The notes under the pieces were generated by a model that searched no databases, was not told the origin of the DNA, and saw nothing but the letters and a program-made list of their open reading frames with translations. Both the position numbers and the translations under genes were made by a program. Shown in pieces: positions 9,112 through 20,206 of a stretch of DNA of 64,000 bases. This DNA is from DATLMR01 sp035634255. GTDB taxonomy: Bacteria > Acidobacteriota > Blastocatellia > UBA7656. The first letter of the stretch is position 1. Each line of letters opens with the position of its first letter. The stretch lies in the NCBI GenBank assembly GCA_035634255.1, contig DASQDI010000040.1, forward strand, positions 1 through 64,000. Direction: 5' to 3'.

Positions 9112-11277
9112 TCAATTGACCTGATAAAGCCTGCCCTTGAAGACCACCGAGACTCTCTGCCCGAGCGCGAAAAATTTGGAGAGTTCCGGCTCTTTCGCGA
9201 TCAGGTCGAAGAATTCTTCACTGCCGAACCTGACCTGAACTTTCGGCAGGCCCGCGCCTTCCGAGATGGCCGAGTCCTCCCACACGCCGTCTTTAAGCAG
9301 GAAGGTCTTTCCTTCAACCGTGCGGACCGTAGTGAGGTAGCCGTCAACGTCGAGGCTCCCTTCCGCGTCCTTCATCGCGGACTCGGCCCGGCTCCGCCGC
9401 ACGGCCGCCTCTCCGCTCGGGGCGGTAGCCTGATTCGCCGCCGTCATACTGTTAAACGTCCGCGCGGCGGACTGGCCCGCGCCCCCGCCCTGCCGGGCCA
9501 TCTCTTTCATCTCTTCCGTCACCAGGAAAGAGGTGTAAGGCGTGACTATCCCGAATTTCGTCCCGAGCGAAACGATCTCATCGACGACCTCGCGGCTCTC
9601 TTTATTCAACCGGATCTGCTCCATCAGGTACCCGACGCGGCGGGTCGCCCAGAGCCGGGGCAAAAATTCATTCCCATCCGCTTTGGAAGAGAAGGTCTGG
9701 TTCTGGAAGGCGAAAGTCTCCGACCGCGCGCCGAGCTTCCCCGACAATCTCACCTCCGCGGATTCGAGCGGGTTCCTGTACCTGCCGACGATGCTGAGCT
9801 GAGAGCCTTTGAACAGGTCGGGCAGAGTCCTCGGGTAGACCAGCTCCGCGTTGACTCCCCCGAATTCGAGCTTGAGGTCCGACAGCACCGGGTGATTGAC
9901 CCTCGCGAAGAAGTTCGAGACTCTCACCTCAAGGTCTTCCTGCGGCTCGATGTAGTCGCTCGCCCCGCGATTATCGGCGGAGAGCTTGTCGAGAAGGCTG
10001 GTATTCACGTCGTAGCCGACCCCGAACGAGAAGAGGCGCACCCCGGCTTTATTGGCTTCCGAGACATTTCTGGCGATCTGACCGGCGTCCGACGTGCCGA
10101 CGGTCGGGAGCCCGTCCGTCAGAAAGACGATCATCCCCGACCGGCCCGAGTCCTGGAACTGCCTGAGCGCGGCCACCAGAGCGTCGTTGATGTTCGTGCC
10201 GCCTTCGGCCCGCAGCCGGTCGATGAAAGTGACGCTCTCCTGCCGGGCTTCCCGGCTCGCCTCCGTGAGCCCTTCCCTCATCAAATGCTCTTCGCCCGAA
10301 AAGGAGATTATGTTGAACCTGTCGCGAGGGGACAGGGACTCCACCCCGAACCGTAGCGCGGCCTTGGCCTTTTCGAGCTTCTCGCCGCTCATAGACCCGG
10401 ACGTGTCGAACACGAAGACGACATCCTTCGCCAGGCGGTCCTGATCCGCGACCTCGACCTTCGGGGACAGCAGCATCAGGAAGTAGCCGTCCTTGCCCGG
10501 CTCCTTGTAGCTCAGGAGCGAGAGCCCGAATTCCTTCTCCGAAAGAGAGTAGTAGAGCAGGAAGTCCTTCTGCGCCTCCTGCCCGCCGCCCTCGAAACTG
10601 AGGCGCGCGCGCCGCTCCCCGTCCCGCTTCAGAGAAATCCTGTGCGAGGGCGAGTAGATGTTCTTGAGGTCAATCGGGGAAGAGATGTCCACGCTCGCGG
10701 AGACCTCCGACGCGGGCCGGTTCAGAATCCTCCGGCCCGAGCCGAGCTCGTAGCGGTAGAAGACCGTGCCGCCCTCGCTCCTGAGGACCTGCGTATAGGT
10801 GAGGTCGATTTTGCGCGTGCTGCGCGGCTCAATCGGGAAGACGTTGGCCTGAAACAGGTCTTTCCCCACGTATTCGAGCAGGCCGGGGTCGATCATCTTC
10901 CGAACGATCTCGTTGTAAATCTGCCTCGCCTTGTTCCGCTCGATCACCTCCCCCACCATCCGCTTCGAGCCGTCGTAGATGGCGAAGTCGGAGACCGACG
11001 CGCTTTCGGGGATCGGGAAGAAGTAAGAGCCTTCGAGCCTGTACGGGGTGGTGTTCTCGAACACCTGCTCGACCTTCGTCGTGGCCACCTGAGCGTCTAT
11101 CCGCGTGGATATCCTGATCGACTTTACGTTCAGGACTCGGGGCATCTGGTGGTGAGGGGGTGCCGGATGAATCGGCGGGCACCTCCGACATTCGGAGGGG
11201 ACGATGATCCCCTGTGCCTGCGCCGCGACCGGAAGAATGCAAAAGAGCAGAAGGGTCCCTAAGAATCTTAACTTCAT
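9112..11277 (-). CDS. VIT and von Willebrand A domain secreted protein
   Basis: 721 residues. A signal peptide (residues about 1-21, ending AQAQG) comes first. The VIT domain follows (about 40-175, with KVEQVFENTTPYRLEGSYFF), then a VWA domain (about 285-450) with an intact MIDAS DTSGSMSG metal-binding motif, then an unclassified beta-rich C-terminus. These proteins resemble the inter-alpha-trypsin-inhibitor heavy chain layout and often mediate extracellular or periplasmic adhesion or complex assembly. No sortase signal or C-terminal anchor is visible. AGGA lies 8 bases before the start. Confidence 0.87.
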   Translation of the reverse strand: MKLRFLGTLLLFCILPVAAQAQGIIVPSECRRCPPIHPAPPHHQMPRVLNVKSIRISTRIDAQVATTKVEQVFENTTPYRLEGSYFFPIPESASVSDFAIYDGSKRMVGEVIERNKARQIYNEIVRKMIDPGLLEYVGKDLFQANVFPIEPRSTRKIDLTYTQVLRSEGGTVFYRYELGSGRRILNRPASEVSASVDISSPIDLKNIYSPSHRISLKRDGERRARLSFEGGGQEAQKDFLLYYSLSEKEFGLSLLSYKEPGKDGYFLMLLSPKVEVADQDRLAKDVVFVFDTSGSMSGEKLEKAKAALRFGVESLSPRDRFNIISFSGEEHLMREGLTEASREARQESVTFIDRLRAEGGTNINDALVAALRQFQDSGRSGMIVFLTDGLPTVGTSDAGQIARNVSEANKAGVRLFSFGVGYDVNTSLLDKLSADNRGASDYIEPQEDLEVRVSNFFARVNHPVLSDLKLEFGGVNAELVYPRTLPDLFKGSQLSIVGRYRNPLESAEVRLSGKLGARSETFAFQNQTFSSKADGNEFLPRLWATRRVGYLMEQIRLNKESREVVDEIVSLGTKFGIVTPYTSFLVTEEMKEMARQGGGAGQSAARTFNSMTAANQATAPSGEAAVRRSRAESAMKDAEGSLDVDGYLTTVRTVEGKTFLLKDGVWEDSAISEGAGLPKVQVRFGSEEFFDLIAKEPELSKFFALGQRVSVVFKGRLYQVN

Positions 11278-11437
11278 TCTGTTGGTCCTGAACTTATACG
11301 GCGGAGGCTACCCAAGAGTAAATCGCTAACGCTCCAGCCCGTGCTCTGGCTTGAGTACCCCCGCCAATCTAGTGAATGGTCCGTTAAAAGGTTTTTGCCT
11401 CTTTTTTTGTAAAAGTTTTGTAACCGCTCCGGGCCGC

Positions 11438-14077
<2,640 letters not shown>

Positions 14078-14097
14078 CTTCCCTCCCTGCCTTTAAT

Positions 14098-15261
14098 CTA
14101 CGCCTTCTCCCCGCGCTTGCCGAAGAACTCCTTCAGCGCGGGGTACACGTCTTCCTTGTCGTCGATCCTGACCCCGACGAAACGCTCCTGGTTCTTCAGC
14201 CTGTCTTTAAAGATCGAGAGCAGGGCGCCGGACGAGCGGCGGTAGCTCGAAGCGCCCTCCTCGCCGATCTCGCCGTAGCCGAAGAGGTTGCAGGTCGAGA
14301 TCAGGTCGTCGGCCAGCTTCACGGCCTCGTCGTTGTCGGAGTAGTAGTTGTCGCCGTCCGAGAAGTGGAACGGGTAGATGTTCCAGTCGCCCGGAGGGAA
14401 GCGCTCCGCGATGGTCTCAAGCGCGAGCCTGTAGGCCGAAGAGACGACCGTGCCGCCCGACTCGCCCTGCGTGAAGAACTGCTCCTCGTTGACCTCTTTC
14501 GCTTCCGTGTGGTGGCTTATGAAGACTATCTTGACCTGATCGTATTTCGTCTTGAGGAAGCGGACCATCCAGAAGTAGAACGACCGGGCGATGTACTTCT
14601 TGAACTCGCCCATGCTGCCCGAAACGTCCATCATCGCGATGACCACGGCGTTCGACTCGTAGACCATCTGCTCTTCCCAGGTCTTGTAGCGCAGGTCCTC
14701 TTTCCTGAAGGGGCCGAGCCGCGCGCTGCCCGTCTCTCGGGCCTGCCGCTTTATGTTTTCGACTATGCTGCGCCGCTTGTCGAGGTTGGCCAGGATCCCC
14801 GACCTCCTGATCTCGGTGAACTTCGTCGTCTTCGACTGGACGGCCTGTTTGGCCTTCTCTTCGAGGTAAGGCAAGTGCAGGTCTTCGAAGATCAGCCGGG
14901 CGATCTCGTCTATGTCGACGTCGGCCTCGAAGTACTCCTGCCCCGGCTTGTCGCCGGCTCCGGGGCCCTTCCCGCCCGCGTCGCCGGGCTGGCCCTCCCT
15001 GCCGATCACGTCCCCCACCTTCGTGTCGCCGTCGCCCGTGCCGACGTGCTTCTTCTTCCGGTAGTCGTAGCGGAACTTGTACTCGTCCAGAGACCTGATC
15101 GGCACCTTCACCACGCGCTTCCCGTCGGAGAGGATGATCGACTCGTTCGACACTATCGAGCCCAGGTTCTTCTTTATGGCTTCGCGGACGCGCTCCTTGT
15201 GCCGCTCCTGATCTATCTGGCCCTTGCGCTGCAATGACCAATCGTTGCGTTGAACGGACAT
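14098..15261 (-). CDS. yhbH: DUF444 family VWA-like protein (YeaH/YhbH)
   Basis: 387 residues. Contains an R/K-rich N-terminus, a Gly/Asp/Lys-rich linker (about 95-115), and a VWA-like C-terminal half with a MIDAS-type MMDVSGSMGEF motif and the later HFSDGDNYYSDND segment. This is the middle member of the conserved PrkA-DUF444-SpoVR trio (yeaG-yeaH-ycgB in E. coli). A metal-dependent scaffold that couples the PrkA ATPase/kinase to SpoVR is a reasonable inference. Only a weak ribosome-binding site (AGGGT) precedes it. 20 bases separate it from spoVR. Confidence 0.93.
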   Translation of the reverse strand: MSVQRNDWSLQRKGQIDQERHKERVREAIKKNLGSIVSNESIILSDGKRVVKVPIRSLDEYKFRYDYRKKKHVGTGDGDTKVGDVIGREGQPGDAGGKGPGAGDKPGQEYFEADVDIDEIARLIFEDLHLPYLEEKAKQAVQSKTTKFTEIRRSGILANLDKRRSIVENIKRQARETGSARLGPFRKEDLRYKTWEEQMVYESNAVVIAMMDVSGSMGEFKKYIARSFYFWMVRFLKTKYDQVKIVFISHHTEAKEVNEEQFFTQGESGGTVVSSAYRLALETIAERFPPGDWNIYPFHFSDGDNYYSDNDEAVKLADDLISTCNLFGYGEIGEEGASSYRRSSGALLSIFKDRLKNQERFVGVRIDDKEDVYPALKEFFGKRGEKA

Positions 15262-15346
15262 ATTTTAACCCTAAAATTATGCCCGCACTTCCCGTCGAGG
15301 GAAGCGCAGGCTTGACCGGACCCCGCCTCTTCCGGCACCCGCCCCC

Positions 15347-17272
15347 TCAGCGGGAGAGCAGGGTGCCCACGTAGGTTAGCAGCTCGTTCGCGCAGACCGT
15401 GCAGTAGCCGTGCTGCGTGACGAGCCTGTCGATGACTTCGTTGGTTCGCCTCAGCTGGTCGGCGTCGGGCGTCTTGGCCGACGTGGTTATCTTCACGACG
15501 TCCTTGAGGTCGGCGAAGATCTTCTTCTCGATGGCCTCCTTCAACCGCTCGTGGGACCGGTATTCGAAAGGCTTGCCCTTCCGCGCGTAGCTCGATATGC
15601 GGATGAGGATCTCCTGCCGGAAGGTGTTTTTGGCGTTCTCGCTTATGCCGATCTGCTCTTCGATGGACCGCATGAGCTTCTCGTCGGCTTCCAGCTCCTC
15701 TTCCGTGATCGGGTCCTTGAGCTTCTCCTTGTTGCAGTACGCCTCGACGTTATCGAGGTAGTTGTCGCAGAGCCCCTTCGCCATCTCTTCGAAGGAGTAG
15801 ACGAAGGCCCTCTGGACCTCGTTCTTCGCGATGTCGTCGTACTCGCGCCGGGCCACGGAGATCAGGTTCAGGTACCTGTCCCTCTGGTCTATCGAGATGC
15901 CGGTGTGCTGCTCGAACCCGTCCTTGATCGCCCTCAAGGCGTCGATGGGGTTGATGCAGGTGATGTTGTCGCGCACCAGAGCGCCCGAGAGCCTGTTGAT
16001 GATGTAGCGCGGGCTGATGCCGTCCATCCCCTCGCGCACCGTCTCGTCCTGGAGCTCCCGCACGTCCTTCGACTTGAAGCCCTCCACGTCCTCGCCGTCG
16101 TACAGCTTCATCTTCTTCACGAGGTCCATGTTGGCCTTCTTCGGCTCTTCGAGCCGCGTCATCACGGCGAACATGGCGGCGATCTTCAGGGTGTTCGGGG
16201 CGATGTGGATGTTGCGCAGGGCCTCCGACTGCTTCAGCAGCTTGTCGTAGATCCGCTCCTCCTGCGATGCCTTCAGGTTGTAAGGCACCTTGATCATGAT
16301 GATGCGGTCCTGGAGCGCCTCGCTCTTCCTGTTCGACACGAAGGCGCTGTACTCGTTCTCGTTGGTGTGGGATAGTATCGCCTCGTCGGCGTAGATCAGC
16401 GCGAACCGCCCCGTCTTGATGTTCTGCTCCTGGCTGAGGGTCAGGAGGCTGTAGAGGAACTTCTCGTCGACCTTCAACATCTCGACGAATTCCATCAGCC
16501 CGCGGTTGGCGATGTTCAACTCCCCATCGAACCTGTAAGCCCGAGGGTCGGACTCGACCCCGACCTCGCCGATGGTCGACAGGTCGATGGACCCCGTGAG
16601 CTCCGTTATGTCCTGCGACTTCGGGTCGGAGGGCGCGAAGGTCCCGATGCCGATCCGGTCCTTCTCCGAGAAGATTATCCGGTGGACCAGCACGTCCTCG
16701 TGCCTGCCCCGGTAGACGTGCTCGAGGTTGTACCGGCACTGGGGGCAGAGCTCGCCTTCGATGTAGATGCCATAGTGCCGCTCGATCTCCGGCCGGAGTT
16801 CGAGGGGGATGAGGTGCAGGGGCTCTTCGTGCATCGGGCAGTCTTTGATGGCGTAGACCGCGCCGTTGTCCGTGCGGGACCACCGCTCAAGGCCGCGCTT
16901 GAGGAGCGTGACGATGGTCGATTTGCCCCCGCCCACCGGCCCCATCAGCAAGAGGATTCGCTTGCGGACTTCGAGGCGCTGGCCCGCCGACTTGAAGTAT
17001 TCGACGATTCGGGAGATCGGCCCTTCGATGCCGAAGAGTTCGTCGCTGAAGAAATTATACCGGACGATCTCATCGCGCGACCCTTCGTTGATCTTCTCAA
17101 CCCCCTCCGCGAGGATCATATCGCAAACGCGCGCGTGTGATAATTTCGATACATTCGGATTCTGAAGTAGGAGCTCAAAATAATCGCGGAAAGTACCTTC
17201 CCATGCCAACCGCTCGCGGTCCCGGCGATGAGTCTCCAGAAGGTCACTTATATTCAATTTGTTTTCGCCCAT
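15347..17272 (-). CDS. prkA: PrkA family serine protein kinase / AAA ATPase
   Basis: 641 residues, normal length. The N-terminal AAA-like domain has a Walker A motif GPVGGGKST at about 111-119. The C-terminal third corresponds to the PrkA kinase-like domain. Two Cys pairs occur between (CPMH... and CPQC), which could bind metal. PrkA (YeaG) has been described both as a Ser/Thr kinase and as an AAA protease-like ATPase acting in starvation responses. It is the first gene of the operon, with GGAGGT 6 bases before ATG and an unusually long, about 320-base, leader from the predicted promoter at 17600-17608. Confidence 0.95.
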   Translation of the reverse strand: MGENKLNISDLLETHRRDRERLAWEGTFRDYFELLLQNPNVSKLSHARVCDMILAEGVEKINEGSRDEIVRYNFFSDELFGIEGPISRIVEYFKSAGQRLEVRKRILLLMGPVGGGKSTIVTLLKRGLERWSRTDNGAVYAIKDCPMHEEPLHLIPLELRPEIERHYGIYIEGELCPQCRYNLEHVYRGRHEDVLVHRIIFSEKDRIGIGTFAPSDPKSQDITELTGSIDLSTIGEVGVESDPRAYRFDGELNIANRGLMEFVEMLKVDEKFLYSLLTLSQEQNIKTGRFALIYADEAILSHTNENEYSAFVSNRKSEALQDRIIMIKVPYNLKASQEERIYDKLLKQSEALRNIHIAPNTLKIAAMFAVMTRLEEPKKANMDLVKKMKLYDGEDVEGFKSKDVRELQDETVREGMDGISPRYIINRLSGALVRDNITCINPIDALRAIKDGFEQHTGISIDQRDRYLNLISVARREYDDIAKNEVQRAFVYSFEEMAKGLCDNYLDNVEAYCNKEKLKDPITEEELEADEKLMRSIEEQIGISENAKNTFRQEILIRISSYARKGKPFEYRSHERLKEAIEKKIFADLKDVVKITTSAKTPDADQLRRTNEVIDRLVTQHGYCTVCANELLTYVGTLLSR

Positions 17273-17583
17273 CTGTTACCTCCGATTCCCACAGTACGGT
17301 CTGAACGGCGGGGGTGATCTCACGCTTTCCCGGCGTTCGAGCCTTCAGCGAAGCGTCCTGCGGGTTGTTGACTCAAACCTCCCTGCGGGGAGCTGATCGC
17401 TTAAAATAGTTGCCGCTCTATCTCTGCGAGAGTTAGGAAGACACTCAGTCTACGCCCTTGCGGGCGGACAGTCGGAGGTTATGGGCCCGGCTGTTCGTGG
17501 CTCGACTGGATGCACGCTAAACCTCCAGAACTTGAAAGCGAAGCATCTTGTCAAACTAGCTCAAATTCAATTTTCAAACAGTA

Positions 17584-17623
17584 GCCGCTTGCTTGGAGCA
17601 TTATAGCACAGGGTGCAAGCGGC
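17584..17623. promoter_or_regulatory. 9-bp inverted repeat flanking a -10 element (candidate operator)
   Basis: GCCGCTTGC (17584-17592) and GCAAGCGGC (17615-17623) are perfectly complementary, with centres 31 bp apart, about three helical turns. The -10 hexamer sits almost exactly in the middle. This spacing suits a dimeric repressor or regulator binding one face of the DNA. Confidence 0.6.
17600..17608 (-). promoter_or_regulatory. Extended -10 promoter of prkA-yhbH-spoVR
   Basis: On the minus strand the sequence is TGCTATAAT: a consensus -10 hexamer with the TGn extension. No good -35 is seen at 16-18 bases (the best is TTGGCC at 15), consistent with an extended -10 promoter or one needing an activator. 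Confidence 0.6.
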
Positions 17624-17667
17624 CAAATCCACTCCCGAAAAGGCCGCAGGTTAGCCCCTATCACTTC

Positions 17668-18606
17668 CTAAACTCCTTCAGCCAGAACGACCCTCGGCTT
17701 GATGACCCCGGAGGCTTCGGAGTATTCGCCCATCGCCACGAGCCTGCCGCTTTCGTCGCACAGCCTCACGCCCTGATAATCTCCGGCCAGCGTGCTTCGC
17801 GCCCGCTCCGGCGCGCGGATCGCCCGGCCGTGGACCACGTCGTCCACCTCCCCGGCGTCCAGGACGACGCGCGGCAGGTGGGCGGGGACATCGGCCATCC
17901 CGATCAGGTGACGACCTAGCCCGCCTTCCCGCCCCGCCTTCTCCGCTTCATCGAGAGTGATCGCCCTCGAAATATCGAACTCGCCTACCGCCGTGCGCCT
18001 CAGCCCGGCCAGGTGCGCCCCGACCCCGAGCAGCGCGCCGAGGTCGTGGGCGAGAGTCCTCACATACGTCCCGGAAGAGCACCGGACTCGGATGCGCAGG
18101 TCGCGCGTACCGTCTCCGTTAGGGGCGGGCAGAGCCTCGCCCGATTCCAGAGACTCAATCGAATGGACCGTGATCGCCACCGGCTCCCGCTCGACCTCGC
18201 GCCCTTCGCGAGCGGCTTTATAGAGGCGCTCGCCCGAGACCTTCTTGGCCGAAAACATCGGGGGCGTCTGCATCTGCGGCCCCGAGAATTCCGCCAGAGC
18301 CTTCCGAATCCCTTCCGGGCTCAGTCCGTTCGATGATCGAATGGGAGTGATCGGTTTGCCCGTGAGGTCCTGAGTGTCCGTGGCGAAGCCCAGTCTCACA
18401 ACGGCCTCGTACTCCTTATCGAGGCCGACGAGAAATTTCGACAGGCGAGTCGCGCGGCCCACGCAGACCACCAGCACCCCCGTCGCGAAAGGGTCGAGGG
18501 TCCCCGAGTGCCCCACCCGCTTCATGCGGACCGCCCTGCGGAGCCTGTAGACCACATCGTGGGATGTGATGCCTTCCGGCTTGTCGATGATGAAAGCTCC
18601 GTCCAT
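17668..18606 (-). CDS. truB: tRNA pseudouridine(55) synthase
   Basis: 312 residues. The catalytic motif GTLDPFATGVLVV contains the nucleophilic Asp. The N-terminal DKPEGITSHDVV and the GTYVRTLAHDLG segment are also diagnostic of TruB. The enzyme isomerises U55 in the T-loop of tRNAs. The C-terminal part resembles the PUA-like extension of bacterial TruB. It is 58 bases downstream of the SagB-type gene and probably in the same transcript. Confidence 0.96.
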   Translation of the reverse strand: MDGAFIIDKPEGITSHDVVYRLRRAVRMKRVGHSGTLDPFATGVLVVCVGRATRLSKFLVGLDKEYEAVVRLGFATDTQDLTGKPITPIRSSNGLSPEGIRKALAEFSGPQMQTPPMFSAKKVSGERLYKAAREGREVEREPVAITVHSIESLESGEALPAPNGDGTRDLRIRVRCSSGTYVRTLAHDLGALLGVGAHLAGLRRTAVGEFDISRAITLDEAEKAGREGGLGRHLIGMADVPAHLPRVVLDAGEVDDVVHGRAIRAPERARSTLAGDYQGVRLCDESGRLVAMGEYSEASGVIKPRVVLAEGV

Positions 18607-18664
18607 ATTCGACCCTGATCGGCTCGGGTTTATTTCGAGGGGAAGCTCGCGGGGAGACCGCGTC

Positions 18665-20206
18665 TCAGTAAAGAGGTATCTTTCCGGGGACGCCGATTGC
18701 CACGACGAATATGCAGCTCTTGCCCTCGGCGTGGGGCGAGAAGAATTCCGTCACGTCGTCATCGTAAAAAGTCAGGCCGGTCGCCCCCCGCTTCAGAGCG
18801 TAGGACGCGAGGTAGGCTCTCCCTCCGATCACCGACGATTCGATCTGAGCCGCCCTGTACCCCCGGTTCCCATAAGCCTCAAGCAGCCGGTTCAAATCCG
18901 ACATGAAGAAGAGAGTGACCGCAGAATCGCCTCCCAGAGCCTGATTCAGGGTGAGGTGAGCGGCCCTGTCCGAAAAGCCCCCGACCTTAAGCGACTCCAG
19001 AGCCCCCTCGGCCCGCCTGAAGAAGTAGGCCCCCGCCTCAAGCCCGTCGACGCGATTCACGATCAAATATATGTCGTTAAGTTGGGCGCGCGAATCGCCT
19101 GAGAAGTCCGAGGGGAACCCGCGCGTGGAGCGGTCGAGGATGACGGAGAGGTCGTCGAAAGAGATCGGCTTTTGCGCGAACCTCCTGGTCGAAGCCCTTC
19201 GCAGGATCACCTCTTCGATTGAGCCGCCCGGCAGTAAGTCGTTGCCGGGCTCCGACAGGGGGAACAGCCCGCCGGCGGCGGGGGGAGGGTCCTGCTCGAA
19301 GCGGCCCCCACGCCAGGACTCGGCCTCTGCCTTGTCGACGAGCGAAGAGGCCGAGTGCATCTCGCGGATCGAAGAGTAATCGACCTCTTCGGCCGAGAGC
19401 GGGACGGTCTCAAGCTTCAACTCCGTCAGGCCGGGCGAGGGCGGCGGCGCTTGCGAGTCGCGCCCGAGAGTGAAGAGGGCCGTCGCCAGCTCGCGCTCCC
19501 CGTCGATGCCGACGAGCCGGTTGATGTCATGATCGACGAAGCCCATCACGAGGGAGGACGGGAGGTCGAGGCCGCGCGCAATCGCGAAGGCGTTCGCGAC
19601 AATCGTGCCGGTGTCCCAGTAATGATAGCGGTAGGCCCGGTCCCGGTACTTCCATGAGCTCCGCCACGTTATCGCCGAAAAGATTATCGTTACCGGGGCG
19701 CTATGGATGCGCGGCTCGCCGCCCGACGCATCGATCAGGGTCGAGCGGTGGTCCCCCTCCCGCAAACGCCTCAACGTGAAATCGCCGGGGCTGAAGTGAT
19801 AGACGCCGGCTTGGAGGCCATCGATGTCTTTGCAGACGACGTAAAGCTCGATGGGGTACAGAGCCCCCGCGCATGCCGCCGCCCGGTAATAGACCGTGCC
19901 CGCGGGAAAAGTCTTCGTTCTGACGACCCCGGCGGAGTAAAAGAGGACGCTCGCGAGTTGTTCCAGAGTCGGGGTGACTTCGCGCGCCGCTTCCCGGCCG
20001 GCCGACGCGATGGCTTCAAGGAGCGGGTACTCCGAGGGAGCCATCTCTCTCGGGAGGGGGACGGTTTCGGCGTCCGGGTAGACTTTGAAGGGCGAGGGCC
20101 TGTTCGACCAGTCGAGATAATGCGGAGAGTTCCGCACGCTCCAGTAAGAGTGTTTAGTCAGGTCGTGATACTTCCAGGCCAGATCCGTCTGCCGGTTCAA
20201 CATCAC
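18665..20206 (-). CDS. Two-domain SagB/ThcOx-type nitroreductase-fold protein
   Basis: 513 residues, about twice a single nitroreductase domain. The N-terminal half (about 60-265) has the SagB-like features VRTKTFPAG..YYRAAACAGALYPIELYVV and YRYHYWDTGTIVANAFAIARGL. The C-terminal half (about 325-510) repeats the fold, starting IEEVILRRASTRRFAQKPIS. SagB/ThcOx enzymes use FMN to oxidise azolines to azoles in RiPP biosynthesis, but no cyclodehydratase, precursor or exporter gene is nearby. A stand-alone flavin dehydrogenase role is therefore more likely. The ATG overlaps the stop of the upstream TPR gene by 4 bases, so the two are translationally coupled. Confidence 0.85.
   Translation of the reverse strand: MMLNRQTDLAWKYHDLTKHSYWSVRNSPHYLDWSNRPSPFKVYPDAETVPLPREMAPSEYPLLEAIASAGREAAREVTPTLEQLASVLFYSAGVVRTKTFPAGTVYYRAAACAGALYPIELYVVCKDIDGLQAGVYHFSPGDFTLRRLREGDHRSTLIDASGGEPRIHSAPVTIIFSAITWRSSWKYRDRAYRYHYWDTGTIVANAFAIARGLDLPSSLVMGFVDHDINRLVGIDGERELATALFTLGRDSQAPPPSPGLTELKLETVPLSAEEVDYSSIREMHSASSLVDKAEAESWRGGRFEQDPPPAAGGLFPLSEPGNDLLPGGSIEEVILRRASTRRFAQKPISFDDLSVILDRSTRGFPSDFSGDSRAQLNDIYLIVNRVDGLEAGAYFFRRAEGALESLKVGGFSDRAAHLTLNQALGGDSAVTLFFMSDLNRLLEAYGNRGYRAAQIESSVIGGRAYLASYALKRGATGLTFYDDDVTEFFSPHAEGKSCIFVVAIGVPGKIPLY

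Larger units (their letters stand above)
17273..17667. other. 395-bp intergenic region: leader and promoter of the prkA operon
   Basis: It holds the promoter at 17600-17608 and the inverted repeat around it, leaving an untranslated leader of about 320 bases before prkA. I see no open frame with gene-like features. No known riboswitch is recognisable by eye. No T-tract terminator follows truB. Confidence 0.6.

Noticed and set aside
11293..11322. TTTACT-18-TATAAG promoter-like match before the VIT-VWA gene
   Set aside because: The predicted transcript would start only about 9 bases before the ATG and would cut off the ribosome-binding site.
17549..17554. Consensus TTGACA on the minus strand upstream of prkA
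   Set aside because: No -10-like hexamer lies 16-18 bases downstream.
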